From NCBI GenBank assembly GCA_016934735.1, contig JAFGSG010000040.1, positions 1 to 42,112 on the forward strand: a DNA stretch of 42,112 nt, given 5' to 3'. This DNA is from Spirochaetota bacterium. Lineage in GTDB: Bacteria; Spirochaetota; UBA4802; JAFGDQ01. Positions within the stretch are counted from its first letter, which is position 1; each line of letters begins with the position of its first letter. The translations under genes were made by a program, and so were the position numbers. A model generated the notes under the pieces. That model made no database searches. It saw only the letters and a program-made list of their open reading frames with translations, and was not told the origin of the DNA. Shown piece by piece: positions 41,934-42,112 of this stretch.

Positions 41934-42112
41934 ATGAAAAATAATGATAAAATAATACAATATAATAAAGAAATTATTGAGGATATTTTTAATAAAAAAG
42001 AAAAATTCCATATTGAGCAGGCAAGTTTGCCTATCGAAGAAAAAATCGCAATGATGATTGAGCTTCAAAAGATAGTGTTAACTGTCAGGCCGAAACAAAA
42101 CGAAGAAGATAA
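41934..42112 (+). CDS. Small partner of the nucleotidyltransferase, cut by the window end
   Basis: The frame starts with ATG one base after the upstream stop and runs 59 codons to the window edge without a stop. The product starts MKNNDKIIQYNKEIIEDIF and contains SLPIEEKIAMMIELQKI, a helical pattern of small proteins often found next to AbiEii-like nucleotidyltransferases. It is probably nearly complete. Function as antitoxin is inferred from position only. Confidence 0.6.
   Translation, partial: MKNNDKIIQYNKEIIEDIFNKKEKFHIEQASLPIEEKIAMMIELQKIVLTVRPKQNEED

Overview
The window is about 42 kb of low-GC bacterial chromosome and looks like a strict or facultative anaerobe. The adenylate kinase (long, Cys/His-containing LID), the ketol-acid reductoisomerase type, the TRAP transporter beside CoA-linked beta-oxidation genes and the abundance of radical SAM enzymes point to a Desulfobacterota-like (deltaproteobacterial) or related organism. 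This placement is inference from family resemblance only. No rRNA, tRNA, CRISPR array, phage or intact insertion sequence was seen.

Region A (1-12 kb, + strand) is a catabolic block. It holds an IclR regulator, a phenylacetate-CoA-ligase-type enzyme with a 50-residue coupled small ORF, an SDR oxidoreductase, a thiolase, a TRAP transporter (DctQ, DctM, DctP), a 3-hydroxyacyl-CoA dehydrogenase, an enoyl-CoA hydratase and a second thiolase paralogous to the first. The simplest reading is import of an organic acid, CoA activation, beta-oxidation and thiolysis, under IclR control.

Region B (12.6-28.7 kb) is the most unusual part. Two + strand genes (malonyl-CoA transacylase-like, acyl/aryl-AMP ligase) converge on a long - strand gene train. 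The train encodes a CrtI-like desaturase/isomerase, a B12-type radical SAM enzyme, a membrane-anchored NodB deacetylase, two acyl carrier proteins, a hotdog dehydratase, two paralogous radical SAM enzymes with extra cysteines, two complete ketosynthases, a hotdog thioesterase, a polyketide-dehydratase/phosphopantetheinyl-transferase fusion, a PlsY-like acyltransferase and an exported hydrolase with a beta-helix tail. It resembles a dedicated type II fatty-acid/polyketide line whose product is modified by radical chemistry and probably placed in a membrane lipid. Gene sets proposed (not proven) for ladderane lipids in anammox bacteria have a similar mixture, but the product here is unknown.

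Region C (29-38.7 kb) is more ordinary: ilvC, a second B12-type radical SAM protein of the HpnR-like/DUF4070 kind, a membrane protein + ECF sigma factor + zinc-finger anti-sigma unit, polA, a coiled-coil small protein with a Vps4-like AAA ATPase, and a small membrane protein.

Region D (38.9-42.1 kb) is adk followed by an accessory island: a VapBC-like pair, a diverged 185-bp second copy of the 3' end of adk, a DUF433/DUF5615 pair, and a nucleotidyltransferase (AbiEii-like) with a small partner that runs off the window. The displaced adk end suggests the VapBC pair was acquired by recombination at the end of adk.
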